Shown here: positions 1 to 12,001 of the stretch, piece after piece
Layout of the letters: each line of letters starts with the position of its first letter
How positions within the stretch are numbered: the stretch's first letter is position 1
Source: Macrolepiota albuminosa
Taxonomy: Eukaryota > Basidiomycota > Agaricomycetes > Agaricales > Agaricaceae
Length of the DNA stretch: 64,000 nt
Reading direction: 5' to 3'
NCBI GenBank assembly: GCA_027475525.1
Contig: JAMWFC010000054.1
Coordinates: 992,001 to 1,056,000, forward strand
The notes under the pieces: model-generated
Told to the model about the DNA's origin: nothing
What the model saw: the letters and a program-made list of their open reading frames with translations, nothing else
The model's database searches: none
Made by a program: the position numbers and the translations under genes

Positions 1-175
1 TCAATATTTATTATTAATTTTGTTTTTGATCGTAAGCAGCTTGTGCCAGGCCTGTCTTTTCCGCACATCATCATACAAGTGACGTGGTTCCTCTCATGCA
101 TTACACTCAAATGGAAGGGCCAGATATGAAGATTCAATTATGATAGTAAACCCTTGAGAAGATGTATAATCACAA

Positions 176-1533
176 TCACATTGTCAAAGAACCTTTCGAA
201 CTCAATACTTCCTTCCACCATTTTTTCTTTTCACCTCCTGATGCCCCAGGGCCACGCTTTACTATAGTGGTGAGGCCCGAACTTACTCCTTTCCTTCCAC
301 CTCCAGGAAAAGTTGGTGGACTTGTCTCTGCCTCCGTCTCATCCTTGCTGCTCTTCTCATCGGCGTCGTTCGCCGTCCCTTCCGCCCGTTTCCGCTTTTT
401 CGTTTGCAGCAATGGTTTATTTCCCTTTTCCCATTCTTTTCGGTGTATCCGAAAGACTGCCATCGTCGCACGAGCATCAGTGACCTACGCAACTCTTCAG
501 CCAGAGGATGTTGATAGGAAAATGCTAGGCTCACACTAGAGTGTTCTCCACTCTGAATTACAACATCGAGTTCTTGTTTGACGAGATTACGAAGCGCCAC
601 GTATTTACTTTTTACTACCTTGTGTTTCCCTGCGTAGAACTGCGTATCGCGTGTCATTGGGCGTGGATGCGAAAGGAGAAGGGCCTAGTCCACTATAGTC
701 AGGGTATTCTGTGATACGACGAGACGATTGACACACTTTGAGATCGTTGTAAACTGCATGTCCGACCAAGATACGATCCTTTAGAAGTTCTGAAACTTTC
801 TTTTGTACCTCATCGAACGGTTTGGCTGCAAGATTTACGTTAATTTCGTAAAAGAAGAGGGGCTCAAGGCATCCTTCACGTACCTTTGAGCATATCTGTC
901 TCCCGAATCCCACTATATTGAGTCCGATAATCGACGACACGTTCTCGTTGTCGAACAAATTCATCCAGTTGTATAGCTCCGTAGAAGTTTACGAGACTGA
1001 CGCGTGCCAGTGAGGACTCTGTACCATCAATACCTACACCAACCATCTCACAATCAAGAGCGAGGTATTTCCCTGGCCTAGGAAATTCGAATATGATGAG
1101 CTGAAAGTACAAATGGGTTATGCACAATACATGTGTGACAACTGTACTCACAGTTTTTGTTGGTCGGTGAACGTGGATTTTCCTGCAATCATCTGCCGTA
1201 GCTCTGATAATGACTCTCCATTTCGGACATCGTCCTGTTCTGTCACTGAGATATCCTTTTGATTCGGTGCTGACGATGGAGGGAGTTTTCGGGTTAACGC
1301 GGAAGAAGAGGAAGATGGTGCATGTTCAAGTTTTCGTCGTTTCTGCGTTCGTTCGACACTGAAGTCATGCTTTGATTTATTCTTTGTATCAAAAGTCTGT
1401 AAAAGTGACGTTCAGATTCATAATTTGAGGACAACAAGACTGCAATCCAAACTTTTTGTAGTGCCAGCCAGTTCGAGGATGCTTTGGGTCGATTCCGAGC
1501 GACCTTGTTGTTTTCAACAGTTTCTTTTGGCAT
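176..1533 (-). CDS. REX4: REX4-type RNA exonuclease (DEDDh 3'-5' exonuclease)
   Basis: Split gene on the minus strand. The start at 1533 opens an N-terminal exon ending in SSNWLALQK, typical of fungal REX4. A Lys/Arg/Ser-rich linker and then the exonuclease domain follow. Visible catalytic motifs are LDCEMVG (first Asp/Glu pair), GHAVYNDLK (second Asp), and [12 protein letters not shown] across an intron (His and last Asp of the DEDDh set). The C-terminal exon is basic, with a conserved [12 protein letters not shown] tail ending at 176. Several introns of about 50 nt are needed, e.g. one whose acceptor precedes the LDCEMVG exon near 1090 and one near 483-535. Family members trim ITS sequences in ribosomal RNA maturation in the nucleolus; that role is inferred from family. 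It is divergently arranged with the gene starting at 2317. All catalytic residues appear present. Confidence 0.88.
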
Positions 1534-2316
1534 GGTGCAAAACGCTGTGTGTAGTATTTGTACTTAAAAGTGGTTTTCACAGCCAGAAATGTCGCACGTG
1601 ATTCTAATGCCGAATTGTAAGAAACCCTCAGCGCGACCATAGACTATGCGACGTCTCAGACTTTCCTGTACTGCCTCCTGTCGTAGCGACTCCATCTCAG
1701 AATAAACCAGTATTCGCACTTGAGGCAAGTTAACTTTTGTTATAGTGCAGTTACAATATGTCATCATATTTCAGTTTGGGAACGCGGAATCGTAACAAAG
1801 AAAGAATTATCTCGCCTTTGTTCACTATGTCAAGTGTACTCGACGTCTTTCATGTTAAATTACTGTATGCGTATTTCTTTCCTGAGATGCGGTCTCCCTT
1901 TAGTTCTATTTTTGTGTTATGCTGAAGCACGGGAGACTTCACAAGGCGTAAGCATATATATGACTCCGCGATTAACGCATGTGCACAGTACCAGTAGTGA
2001 TGCGACATGTTTCTTCCGACTGTTATCACCATCGCACATTGATACTGTCTACGGCTTGCGCAACAATGGGTGGTCTCGTTTCAATCATTAAAAAGTTGTG
2101 TATCGTTGCATCCTAAAATCATGTTGCTTCAATCGAGAATTAGGTGTGCCGTTTCCAAAAAGCATTGCAAATACACAGCTTACTTATTTTAAGAGCGCTG
2201 CGCGACACGACTTCTTAATTTGTTGTACATGAGGCTGATCGGATTCCAAGAGGGGCACGATGTGCACATGTGCGTGACCTTTGATATAGCCCCACGGTTA
2301 GTAGAGGTATGACAGC
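1534..2316. other. Divergent intergenic region
   Basis: This 783 bp space separates the start of the REX4 gene from the start of coiled-coil protein A. It should hold the promoters of both. Only short unsupported reading frames occur and I see no recognisable motif or repeat. Confidence 0.5.
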
Positions 2317-4618
2317 ATGCAGCCGTCCTCATCCATTCCAATGTCGAGAACTGCTTCGCCATGGTCTATGGTTGGGCTGTTCATTGGAGCGCCCAAGCTT
2401 CGTCCTTTCTCACGCAAACACAAGGAAGAGGTCTCCTACTCAGGGCTTGCTCCAATAAATAACGACGCCATACAAAATCTGAAAGCGGCAGCTTCGGTGG
2501 CGGAGGTTACCAGTGCTGGCGTTCTGGACGCAATGAGTACCCCATCCACGAAGGTATCTCCTGTAGACGCAATGGAGGAGCACCTGGTCGGGGGTGAGCA
2601 TTTACACGACGGGGTAAACCCCGAGCACCTTGACGAGCCCGAGCATGGTTGGACAAATGTGTGCCCAGAAATTCAACCAGAGCGTTCGTCTTCTACCATG
2701 TCGACGTCTGACCTGGATGACATCGTGGATGTCTTGTCCCAATCTGTCTCTGATAATTTCCTGGAGCAGCAATCGCAGCTGCCTCATGATATCTCTTCTC
2801 CACTTCCATTCGAAGGCACAGAGCGCGAAATTTCCGAACTAAAATCAGAGAACAAGAATCTGGAAGAGCGCTTACTAGTTGCTTTGCACGAGCTTTCAGA
2901 CGTAGACCGACGAAACAGAGAACTCGAGGGAGAGAATCGTCGTCAAGAACAAGAAATATCTCGTCTCAAAGCGTCTTCGAAAGTCAAGGAGGAAGAACTT
3001 TTGAATACACAGAAAGCCGAGCTGAGAGCGGTAAAAGAAGCTGCAGACTTTCGACAGCAATTTCATGCTACCGAGACGACTTCGACGGGTTATCTGATAG
3101 AAATATCGCGGATGAAGAATGAGCTGGCGATGTTACAGAAGGGGCGAGATGAGCTAACAATTCGTTTAGAAGAGGTTGCAAGTCAAAACAAGGAATTGCA
3201 GGAACGAGGTCGACGAATTTTTGACGAATATCGCGCGAAAGAGAAAGAGTTGGAACGGGTTACAAGTATCAACTCAGATACAGATGGAGCATTGAAAACT
3301 GCACTATCTGACCTTGATCGTGCACGGAAAGACCAGCGAGATGTCGAAGCTCAATTGAAGGAAAGCTTGATGAAGAACAAGGACCTGGCAGATCAAAATG
3401 CTCGGTTGCGCGGTGACTTGGTTGTGGTGCGGAAGGACCTGACTGATATGTATACTTACAATGCAGAAACAAAGAGAAATATGGAGACAACTCTCAACGA
3501 TCTCAAATCCGCGTCTCAAGGTAAGGCGGCGATGGAGGGACGAATTGCTGAACAAGGTTCTAAAGTTGCAGAGATGGAAAAAGAGATACAGTCTTTGAGA
3601 CGTTTGGCAAGAGAAATGGTAAAGAAGCACTCTAATATGGACGTTCTAGAGCGGCAAAACAGAGTGCTTATGGACCAACTCAGGCGCCAGTCGCTGGAGC
3701 TTCGTCAAAAATCCTCATTCGCCGACATCTCTGCTCCCCGTGCTCTAACACCTGTTGCCAAGGCCGATCTCGCAGCTTCCGTCCTTGGCTTGGTCAACAG
3801 GCTCAACTCCGACATATTCCAAGTTGCTGCCCATATGTCCGAATCTCTCGATTTTACCACCAAGTCGGACGCTAATTTGAATGACAAGAAAGCCGACATC
3901 GAGCGTAGTAGCATCATGATAGGAAGGCCTTTTGCAATGGCCTTGCATACGTTGGCTCAGCGCAGTGACGCGGAATCCAACCCGTTTCTGATACAGATTG
4001 GGATTCAAGCATGTCTCGTCAGCTGTTCGGCAAAGATTATCGCATCATGGTGCCCAGGACATTGGGATTACGGCGACTTTATTGCTGCAATATACTCAAG
4101 GATTGTTGGAACGAGTACGTTCTTTTTCATCGCAACGTAAATGTGATATTGCTTCGCTAAATGTCATATCAGCACCAGGTCTTGCCGCGCGATGGCGCGC
4201 CATTACTGAACGTCAGCTCAAAGCACCCTCTGACGGAGTCATTCAATCTGAGATGGAAGAATATCTTCTGAGGAATATCACTGATGTGTTGACCGTTGCT
4301 GGGTGGCGCAAGTCTCTCGAGAACGCCGAATTATTTGTGGATTTGTTTCGTGAAAGGATAGCGCGAGTCGCCAGGTCAGCGCTTCGACTCAACACGATGC
4401 TAGGGGACGACCTGGAGATTCTAGTAGTCCATTCGAATGAGACTTTTGATGAAGACAAGATGGAAAATGCGTATGCCTCAGGGGACGAAAACGGCGATGA
4501 TAATCAAACTGTGGGCACAACGGAACTGGGATTGAAGTTTTCTAGTGAAGACGATATACTATTGAAACCGAAGGTTGTTCTCCAAGTCATACTAACGGAC
4601 GAGACAGACAACCACTAG
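2317..4618 (+). CDS. Coiled-coil protein A (unknown function, fungal-specific)
   Basis: Two exons, 2317-4114 and 4173-4618, joined across a 58 nt GT-AG intron in phase 1, giving 747 residues. The first 165 residues look disordered. From about 170 to 470 the protein is a long heptad-rich coiled coil (Leu, Glu, Lys, Arg, Gln). The last 250 residues form a compact domain that contains SWCPGHW just before the intron and PGLAARWRAITERQ just after it. The same domain, intron position and phase occur in the gene at 14488-16167, so the two are paralogues. No enzymatic motif is seen; a structural or scaffold role is only a guess. The splice is well supported because it restores the reading frame and the homology at once. 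Confidence 0.85.
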
Positions 4619-5564
4619 TCCACACATAAGCTGAAGCTGTTTGATTTCTCCTTGACACGTATTTACTCAGTTATTGTGGTACTCGTGTTTCGTTATACCA
4701 TCTTTGTAGGTCTCCTGGATGTAATGAGTCGCGAATTATCTAACGTGAAGAAGTCTCTTTAATATACGTTTTTTATCTATGTGGTGTAATGGTTCTGCAA
4801 TTTGAAGGCTGAAGAGAACAACATCAGAACTTTTTGCTGGACTACAAGGACAGTAGAAGGAAATGACCCCATCTGGAGCAGCACCGGACTCCGGACAGCT
4901 TGAAATACCTTGAACTTGACGGCCTGCATAAACAATGCGTTCGACGTGCTCTCAACATCAACTTGCACAGGAATGGAAGCAACTGTTATTGTACCCTACT
5001 GACAAATTCACGTTGCCAGAATCAGAGTTACAACCGATTATAACTCTTGTTTCCAGCACAAAAATCGTGAAACACTGTAATCGTTGAAATTACTGCGTTT
5101 TCTTACAAAGTGGTACCGTAGACAATTGCTTGTAATCAGAATGTGGAAAGATAAGTAAGTGCTTGAAAGGTCCGGTGATCACCGTGTTACGGAAATAAAC
5201 GCGAGAAGCGCGAGACTACGCGAGATAACACGAGAGAGTGACACGAGATAGACACGAGAGGCCTTTTGGCCCACAGAGACGCACACGATGCGCCGAACAC
5301 GAATGAGCAAGTATATGTACGATGGTAAATTTTCTACGGAACTGTTGCTGTCGGAACAGCACGGAACTAGTCAGAACAGAACCTCCACGTGACATATATA
5401 TTTTTGACACCTATTTTAACGTTGCTTGAGGTCTTGTTCAGGTTTATTCATTCTGGGTCTTACTGTACGGAACAGTCACAGAAGTCAGAGTCTGAAGAGT
5501 GCTCTCTCTAAGTCTTTTGCTTGTCCATACTCTTCTGACGAATCTGTACTTGAACTATCTCGCT
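4619..5564. other. Intergenic region
   Basis: No credible gene is seen between coiled-coil protein A and the FunK1 kinase. Around 5200-5280 there are short degenerate repeats of an ACGAGA-like motif. The remainder is AT-rich with no recognised element. Confidence 0.4.
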
Positions 5565-8515
5565 ATGTCCTCAATTCGCCCAACGCTTACTGATACCCCT
5601 GTCAAATCGGCATCAGCAGTCAGCTTACCACGGAGGAAGAGGCACATGAAAGAAGATGTCAGGAAAGCCTTTGAAATATATATTGGAAACCCTCTCTTCA
5701 CTACCGACACCGAGGAATTCTTGAACAAGAGAGTCCCTTTGATACCTACAATAGATAGGAGCTTCAAAGCATTGAAGGCTCTAGGTATGTATAATCAGTC
5801 TCGTTGGGCAGGATTTCCGCAGATAGCCCCTTCAAGCGAGAAACCACTCTATACGCCTTTTGTCAGGATTTTGAATGCGATTGTTCATACTATGTCTTCG
5901 GAGCACATCCGGACCAACATCCTATACATCGATCCCCACAACCGAACTCCATTATCTCTTGAAGAATATAATGTGGCAGGGTGTCCTGATGGTGTAGGAG
6001 CTCAACGTGACGCTAATACTGAAGAAATAGAGAAGAAAATGCATCTCGAGGTAGAGAAAGTAAAATCTCAGGGGGAACGTGGTATTGCGAGGATCAATAA
6101 GGCTATTAAACAGTGCACGAAAGACACAGAAGAGTTTGTAAGTGTATTCGTAATCTACCGGTAGATACTTTATTGACTTCTGCCAGCTTGGATTGTATAA
6201 ACTTTGGTGGATGTGCATCCATATCGTTTACGAGGTCAAAGTGATCAAATCAGAAAAGGAACTGTTCTTTGCTGTAATGCAACTTTTGGGCTATATGCGT
6301 CAAGTCTTGACTGAACAGTTGGATCGGCGCTTTGTATTAGGCTTTGTCCTCTTATTCGACGAGCTCACGCTAGTATCGTGCGACCGATCTGGAGTCACAA
6401 TGACAAGTACGCCGATCAACATCCACACAGTAAGGAATAATTTACCAAGTAGCCTCTTTTATTGACAGAGTGTAGGAACCGGAAAAATTGATTCGAATTA
6501 TAACTGGTTTCTCGCATATGAATCCCGTACAGCTCGGCTGGGATACAGCGATGAAGATTTATCGCCCTCTTACAGATGATGCCATGCCATCTTACGAGAT
6601 TGCCAACAAGTTTGGGGGTATCCATGGACAAGGTCGTTATAACATCCATTGGGTCATCGATGTCGAAAAAGACGACAAGGTGGAAAGGTATGTCACGGTG
6701 GCTGTCATCTCTGCGATACACTCTGCGGAGATTTGCGGCCGTGCTACTGTTGTTTATGAAGTTGTCAAATTTGACGAGAGAGAAAACCCCAAGGAGGTTA
6801 GAATGGGTTATATTGCTTCTTTGATTGGATTGTCTATTGATGGTATTTTGCCAGACCTATGCGCTCAAGCGTTACTGGAGGCCCATTCGAGCAGACTCAG
6901 ATGACCCAGACCTGTATCCATCTGAAGGTCAAACCTGCGACATCTTAGATGAGGGACAGACTGATAATATGAAGCATGCTATCGTATATCATGACGTCAA
7001 GATCAATGGCGAGGTTGACAGTACATTAAAGCTGATTCGCTGTGGTCAGGATGCTCAACCTTATGGACGTCGCGTCAAAAGGCTTCCAGATATAAGAAAT
7101 GAGACTGATGCTGATGCTGAACTTCGGGCAGAAAGGCGTGATGTGTTGGAGGAATATTTCTATTCCTATTTTGACCCTTCGAATTTCTCGCTTGAGGAAC
7201 GTTATCATACGAATATTCTTATGCCCATGGGTGAGTTGGTCGAAGCGTTAAGCTGCCGTTTGGAGCTTTTGATATGTTTTCGATGTTATCTCAAAGGTGG
7301 GTGTGTCTATGTTACTGCTCGTGTTCGTTTACTCTGACTATTGTGATTATAGAACTCAAGTATGGTCACAATAAGCTCATCCTCCACCGCGACATCAGCG
7401 CTGGAAACCTCTTGATTTTTGAAGCCGATGATGGTAGCTTTTTTGGGCGTCTCATGGATTATGATCTTGCCAAGAAGGCCAGTGGTATGAGTAAAATAGA
7501 GTCCAAGATAGCTGGCCTGCCTCCTTCGAAGCTCAACGATCAACGAGACGCCCTCAGGTCTCTCCTTAAGTATACGGTGAGAAATGAAGTCGAAGATAAC
7601 GTTCTTGACGTAGCCCTTAAATGGGTTCGGTTCAATGGTGCTCTTCAATATATCGGAGACGCTGTCACGTTGTTTGAGTTGAGCAACAGTGCTTCAAAGA
7701 AAGCTCTCTGCCTGGCTGATTTCCGATGGTCCAATACTGTAAACATTTCTTCACTTTATTGCTGCCCCATTTCGTCACACATCCACGCAGGACGCAGCTA
7801 AACCTCTTGATTGGCCCAATTTTGGAAATCGTGAGCCTGGCCCGGGAGAACGCACTGTAAGTTCATATCTTTGCATGTAGAATGGGCATTGATTCCTTCT
7901 AAGGGCACTGTTCCATATATGAGTGCCGAAGTGATTTCCGGACGGTCTCTCTTTCCCTTGCCTGGGCAGATAATAGTTCCGCCCTTCATGCATCAGGCAA
8001 TTCACGATGTTGAGTCGCTCTTCTGGGTACTAGTTCGCCTTTGCTTAACCAGCGGGGGTCCTGGGGTCAACATGCGACGGGAAGAGCTGGACGAATGTTC
8101 TACAAAGTATGATCGCCAACTTAAAGACGTCGTTGTTTCCCTATTTGAGGGCAGCGATTACCAAGTCAAAAATACCAAGGTTGAGCTGATACGAGATCCA
8201 ACCCTATTTGAACAGAAAGTTGTCACACACTTCCATCCTTACTTCGAACCCTTCAAACCCTATGTGCGCCGATGGTGGGCTACCCTCTATCTTGGTTACA
8301 AGTACCGCGGGGAAGAATTCTACAACATCCACGATCACATCCTTCGTATCCTCGAGGAGGCCATTGCCGAGATCAGTAAGGATAAGACCGAAGACGAGGA
8401 AGCCAAACAAGCTGAGCTCGACCGCAGGAGAAAAGACAAGGAAAGGCGTCTGGCTACTTTTAGGGATTTGGCTACTCGTAGGCTTCAGAACTTGGTGACG
8501 CCTCCCACAGCCTAG
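5565..8515 (+). CDS. FunK1-type fungal protein kinase
   Basis: Seven exons can be placed: 5565-6137, 6187-6429, 6476-6796, 6855-7296, 7353-7738, 7791-7856 and 7904-8515. All junctions are GT-AG, introns are 46-58 nt, and the frame stays open for 880 residues. The start at 5565 (MSSIRPTL) is preferred over an in-frame ATG at 5499, which would add a hydrophobic stretch. The middle of the protein carries EVKVIKSEKE and the FunK1-like TSTPINIHT and GWDTAMKIY segments. The catalytic loop reads LILHRDISAGNLLI, and the metal-binding motif is MDYDLAKKA in place of DFG, as is usual in FunK1 kinases. The exon join GERT-GTVPYMSAEV restores the activation-segment end. The C-terminus is rich in charged helical residues. 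FunK1 kinases are expanded in multicellular basidiomycetes; substrates are unknown. Confidence 0.9.
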
Positions 8516-10271
8516 CCCGCTTCTATCCTTTATTTATACCATCGCACCATGACGGAACGTCCCCGGATGATCAAAACTCTGCTTCGCCTGCTGTATCGCG
8601 CCGGAAGCACGTCATTTTATATAACCATACATTCATTTATCATCCTTGACGATAGCAATGCTATTGCACATTTGCAGTATCAAGTTGTTATATTAAGACA
8701 ATAATAGTTGAGCGCGATGAAGCCCAGGCATAAAATTTGAAACTTGGCACTCGTCCCGCCAACGGGCTCTGGGGACACGACTATGGCGTGGGTCACAGAC
8801 CTACTCGTAATAGGGTAATGTTCCTCCAAAATAAAAAGAAAGAAAGAAAGTTGGTTCCCAAATCCACGGTCTGATTTGTTCAAGCATCCAATGTCAATGT
8901 ACAGCCTGTAGAAACTCGATTATAAACCGGTACAACGCTCAAAAATTGTAAGTATTTCAAGCTGTATAATGCATACGATGATCGATATGTGATGCATCTG
9001 TTGAATTGTTACAGATAATTCAGCCCGTGTACGATAGACGTAATGTACATGTCATAGTTTCAATAACTGGTAAATATGTGCGAACGAGATTGAGATAACC
9101 TCGTTCTGTGTATAGTACGATAGACTCAGTATAATTTCCAGCTGTTCACTACCCACATACTCTTCCTGACATCGGTTCCATCACGTGCCTTGGAGATGCG
9201 TCCAACACGACTGTATAAACACATTGAGGTGGCGGGAACAGGCGTCGGTGGCGCGACGGAGATTCCAATTACTATGTCCTGTGGTAAGACCGTGACGACC
9301 GTGACAGTTGAAGCTGTAGGAGCCTAGACACTCAGGAAAACATAGAGGACGACATTGGGTGAGGGAAATGGCAGTACTACACCAGTGTAAGATAGTACCT
9401 TCTTTGCCGTCAATATTAGCCCACTCACCTATGACACGGGACGGGGCTGGAATGATTGTAACCAATTCTGTTGGAACAATCGACCTGAGCGCGTAGGATG
9501 TGAAAAAATCGCTATCTATTCTTCATGTGCAAAGCTTTCGTCAGGGTGATTTTAATCATCGCCATCCCTTTGCATGTTTTGTCTGTTGAAAGGTCCAAGA
9601 ACTGTTTTAGGCCTTCAACTTCCTTCTGGATGTAGATGACATGGCTCACGACTTTAACCAACGCAGGACCATTTGAATGCATCGGGCACACATTGTGCTC
9701 GTGGACTTCAGAGAGGAAGTGGACGAATGCTCTAAGTTCTTTATTTTTTGTGTTATCCGTGGATCGTGCTGATTTATCAATGCCGCAGAATTCATTCGGA
9801 GCGACTTGGGTGATATCCTTTAGAGTCACAGAGCTGGATAGCTCGCTTGGGACGAAGAAGAAGCATGTTTGATATTTTTACCTTTAAAGTGGCGGTTTAT
9901 TACAATCTCACTTGTCTGTCTTCAAGAAGAAGTGATGAATTTCTTTCTTGGGATGAGTGAATCCTTCATAAGGTTTTCAACGAAAAAGGTCGGCAAAATG
10001 GTGTAAGTACGTACAACTCGACTTTGCCCAACCTCTTCATTCCCTCTGTAGGACTGCGTAATCGGTTACGATATGACGCTGTAATGCTTTTTTGTTGATT
10101 TTATGCTCCAAAGTGTTGTATTCATCAGAGAAATTGGCCAGGCAAAAAGAAAAGATCTGATGTGAAAACAGATCGCGTGATAATGACGCGCAAGTATTAT
10201 GATCGTGTTCTTACATTCAACATGACAAACTTCCATCAGCCTCTGTTCCAGTCTTTCTTGGTATTCGCGCA
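8516..10271. other. Intergenic region with possible small minus-strand gene
   Basis: No gene of recognisable family lies here. Two minus-strand frames, about 9512-9870 and 9181-9465, are open and could be exons of one small gene. The second is rich in Cys and His. Neither matches a family I know, and their splicing cannot be settled by eye. The final few hundred bases should contain the promoter of the mitochondrial carrier gene. Confidence 0.3.
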
Positions 10272-11843
10272 ATGGCATCACAGTCTACCATTAACGAATT
10301 GATTGCTGGGAGTGTAGGAGGAGCTGCACAAGTTCTTGTGGGACAGCCGTTGGACACAATAAAAACCCGTGCCCAAATTGCACCCAGTTGAGTTCAGACT
10401 TTCGGGGTCCCGCAATTCAGAGACTAAAGAGATTCTCTCAATCATACAGGAGGGATGTTTGTAAGTCATATCTTATGGGTCTTTCTCTTCCACGAGTCTC
10501 ATTGCAAGATCAGAAGGGACCCATGGATATTCTAGCTCAGACCCTAAGAAAGGAAGGATTTTTCGCTCTATACAAGGGTTTGCACATCCAGCTTCTGCAC
10601 TCAAATCTTCTCATCTGTTTTGGTAGGTATGGCAAGCCCGTTGCTAGGCATTGCTGGAGTCAATTCACTACTTTTCGCATCGTACGGCATATCACGGCGG
10701 CTCATATCACCATTTCCTCAACTATCTCTGAAAGAAACTGCACTTGCTGGCTCTATGGCAGGCGCTGCGAATGCTATTCTAGCTAGTCCTGGTACGACAA
10801 CTTTTTACACATCGTCACAATCGGCATGCTGAAGTGGTATTTTTAGTCGAGATGTTTAAGGTTCGGATGCAGGGTCAATACGGCGCTGCGACAGACCAAC
10901 GGCTACGAGAAGTTGTTCGGAATATGTGGAAGCAGTGGGGATTCCGGCAGGGAATAATGCGAGGGTATTGGGTGAGTTCTCTCCTTACATGTCATCCCAT
11001 ATAAATTGGATGCTGAGCTGCGGCAAAACAGGTTACCGTTGTTCGAGAGATACCTGCTTATGCTGGGTATGTGGTCTTGTTCATTTTTTTGAGCACTATT
11101 GACATACCTTCTCAGTTTCTACACTGGTAGGACGCCGTTTACTGGTCCTTTCTTGCGAACTTAAACCTGGTGAAAAGCGTTCGAGTTCTCAAAGCGTGAG
11201 TTTGCGAAAATTTATGGACCTCAGCTTCCAGTATGGGCATTGCTTGCGAGCGGATCGACGGGAGGTGTAAGTTCTGGTTTCTTTTTCTTAAATCTCACAT
11301 TAAAATCTCACACCAGATTGCATATTGGCTTGCGTGTTATCCGCTTGGTAGCTCCATATCATTACAACCTGTAGAGTCTCTAACGCACATTTAGATGTCG
11401 TTAAATCCCGGATACAACTACGACCGATTCCTCCGACAGGAACACCTATTCAATACATCGTGAATGAATTGAGGGCCATAGTTGCAGAATCTGGCCCGTG
11501 AGTTTCCTGAGATCGATTTACGTTTCATGTCCCAAGTATCGACTGGTACTAATCTAGGTCTGGCCTTCTGCGTGGCCTTTCGCCTTCATGTGAGTGGTAC
11601 ACTTTCATATTGCATACATGACACCTAACTGGTGTTGATCTGTTCCGAATATAGTGCTGAGAAGGTAATAGATTTCATGTCTAACCAGAAAAAATATGAC
11701 GTTAACGCCCGTGCAGCATACCCTCCGCCGCTGCCACATTTGCAGCATTCGAGATCACCCGAGGTTCATTCCTTTCTAGGTTCTTAGTATTATCCTTCTG
11801 ATTGTCCTTTGCAGAATACTTGTTTAAGGCGACAGGGGTCTAA
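10272..11843 (+). CDS. Mitochondrial carrier family (SLC25) transporter, 14 exons
   Basis: The gene reads as 14 exons: 10272-10386, 10450-10460, 10514-10577, 10627-10791, 10847-10971, 11032-11066, 11116-11126, 11178-11266, 11317-11347, 11395-11497, 11558-11589, 11655-11664, 11717-11763 and 11815-11843. They sum to 867 nt, 288 residues, with every junction in frame. The three carrier signatures are present: PLDTIKTR near residue 31, PVEMFKVR in the middle repeat, and PLDVVKSR in the third. Length and three-repeat layout match the family of six-helix inner-membrane exchangers. The carnitine, ornithine and YMC1-like carriers are the nearest in feel, but the substrate cannot be assigned. Exons 2, 7 and 12 are only 11, 11 and 10 nt long, so most gene finders would miss them. 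Confidence 0.9.
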
Positions 11844-12001
11844 AAACCACCTGTGCGATGATCCCTAGAACTGTCATCTCAACTCTCATACCGTGGCTAT
11901 TTTTTGGCGTCGTAGATAACCCGAGCCGGGGTTCTGACAAGCAATTAGACGAGATTCAGACAGTTTCAATAATGCTCAACCTTTTCTCCGTGCCCTGCAA
12001 T

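Noticed and set aside
7225..7360. A frameshift in the FunK1 kinase between MPMG and the HRD loop
   Set aside because: Extending exon 4 to 7296 and splicing 7297-7352 restores a continuous frame, so no mutation is needed. The tempting 22 and 35 nt introns are too short and do not keep the frame.
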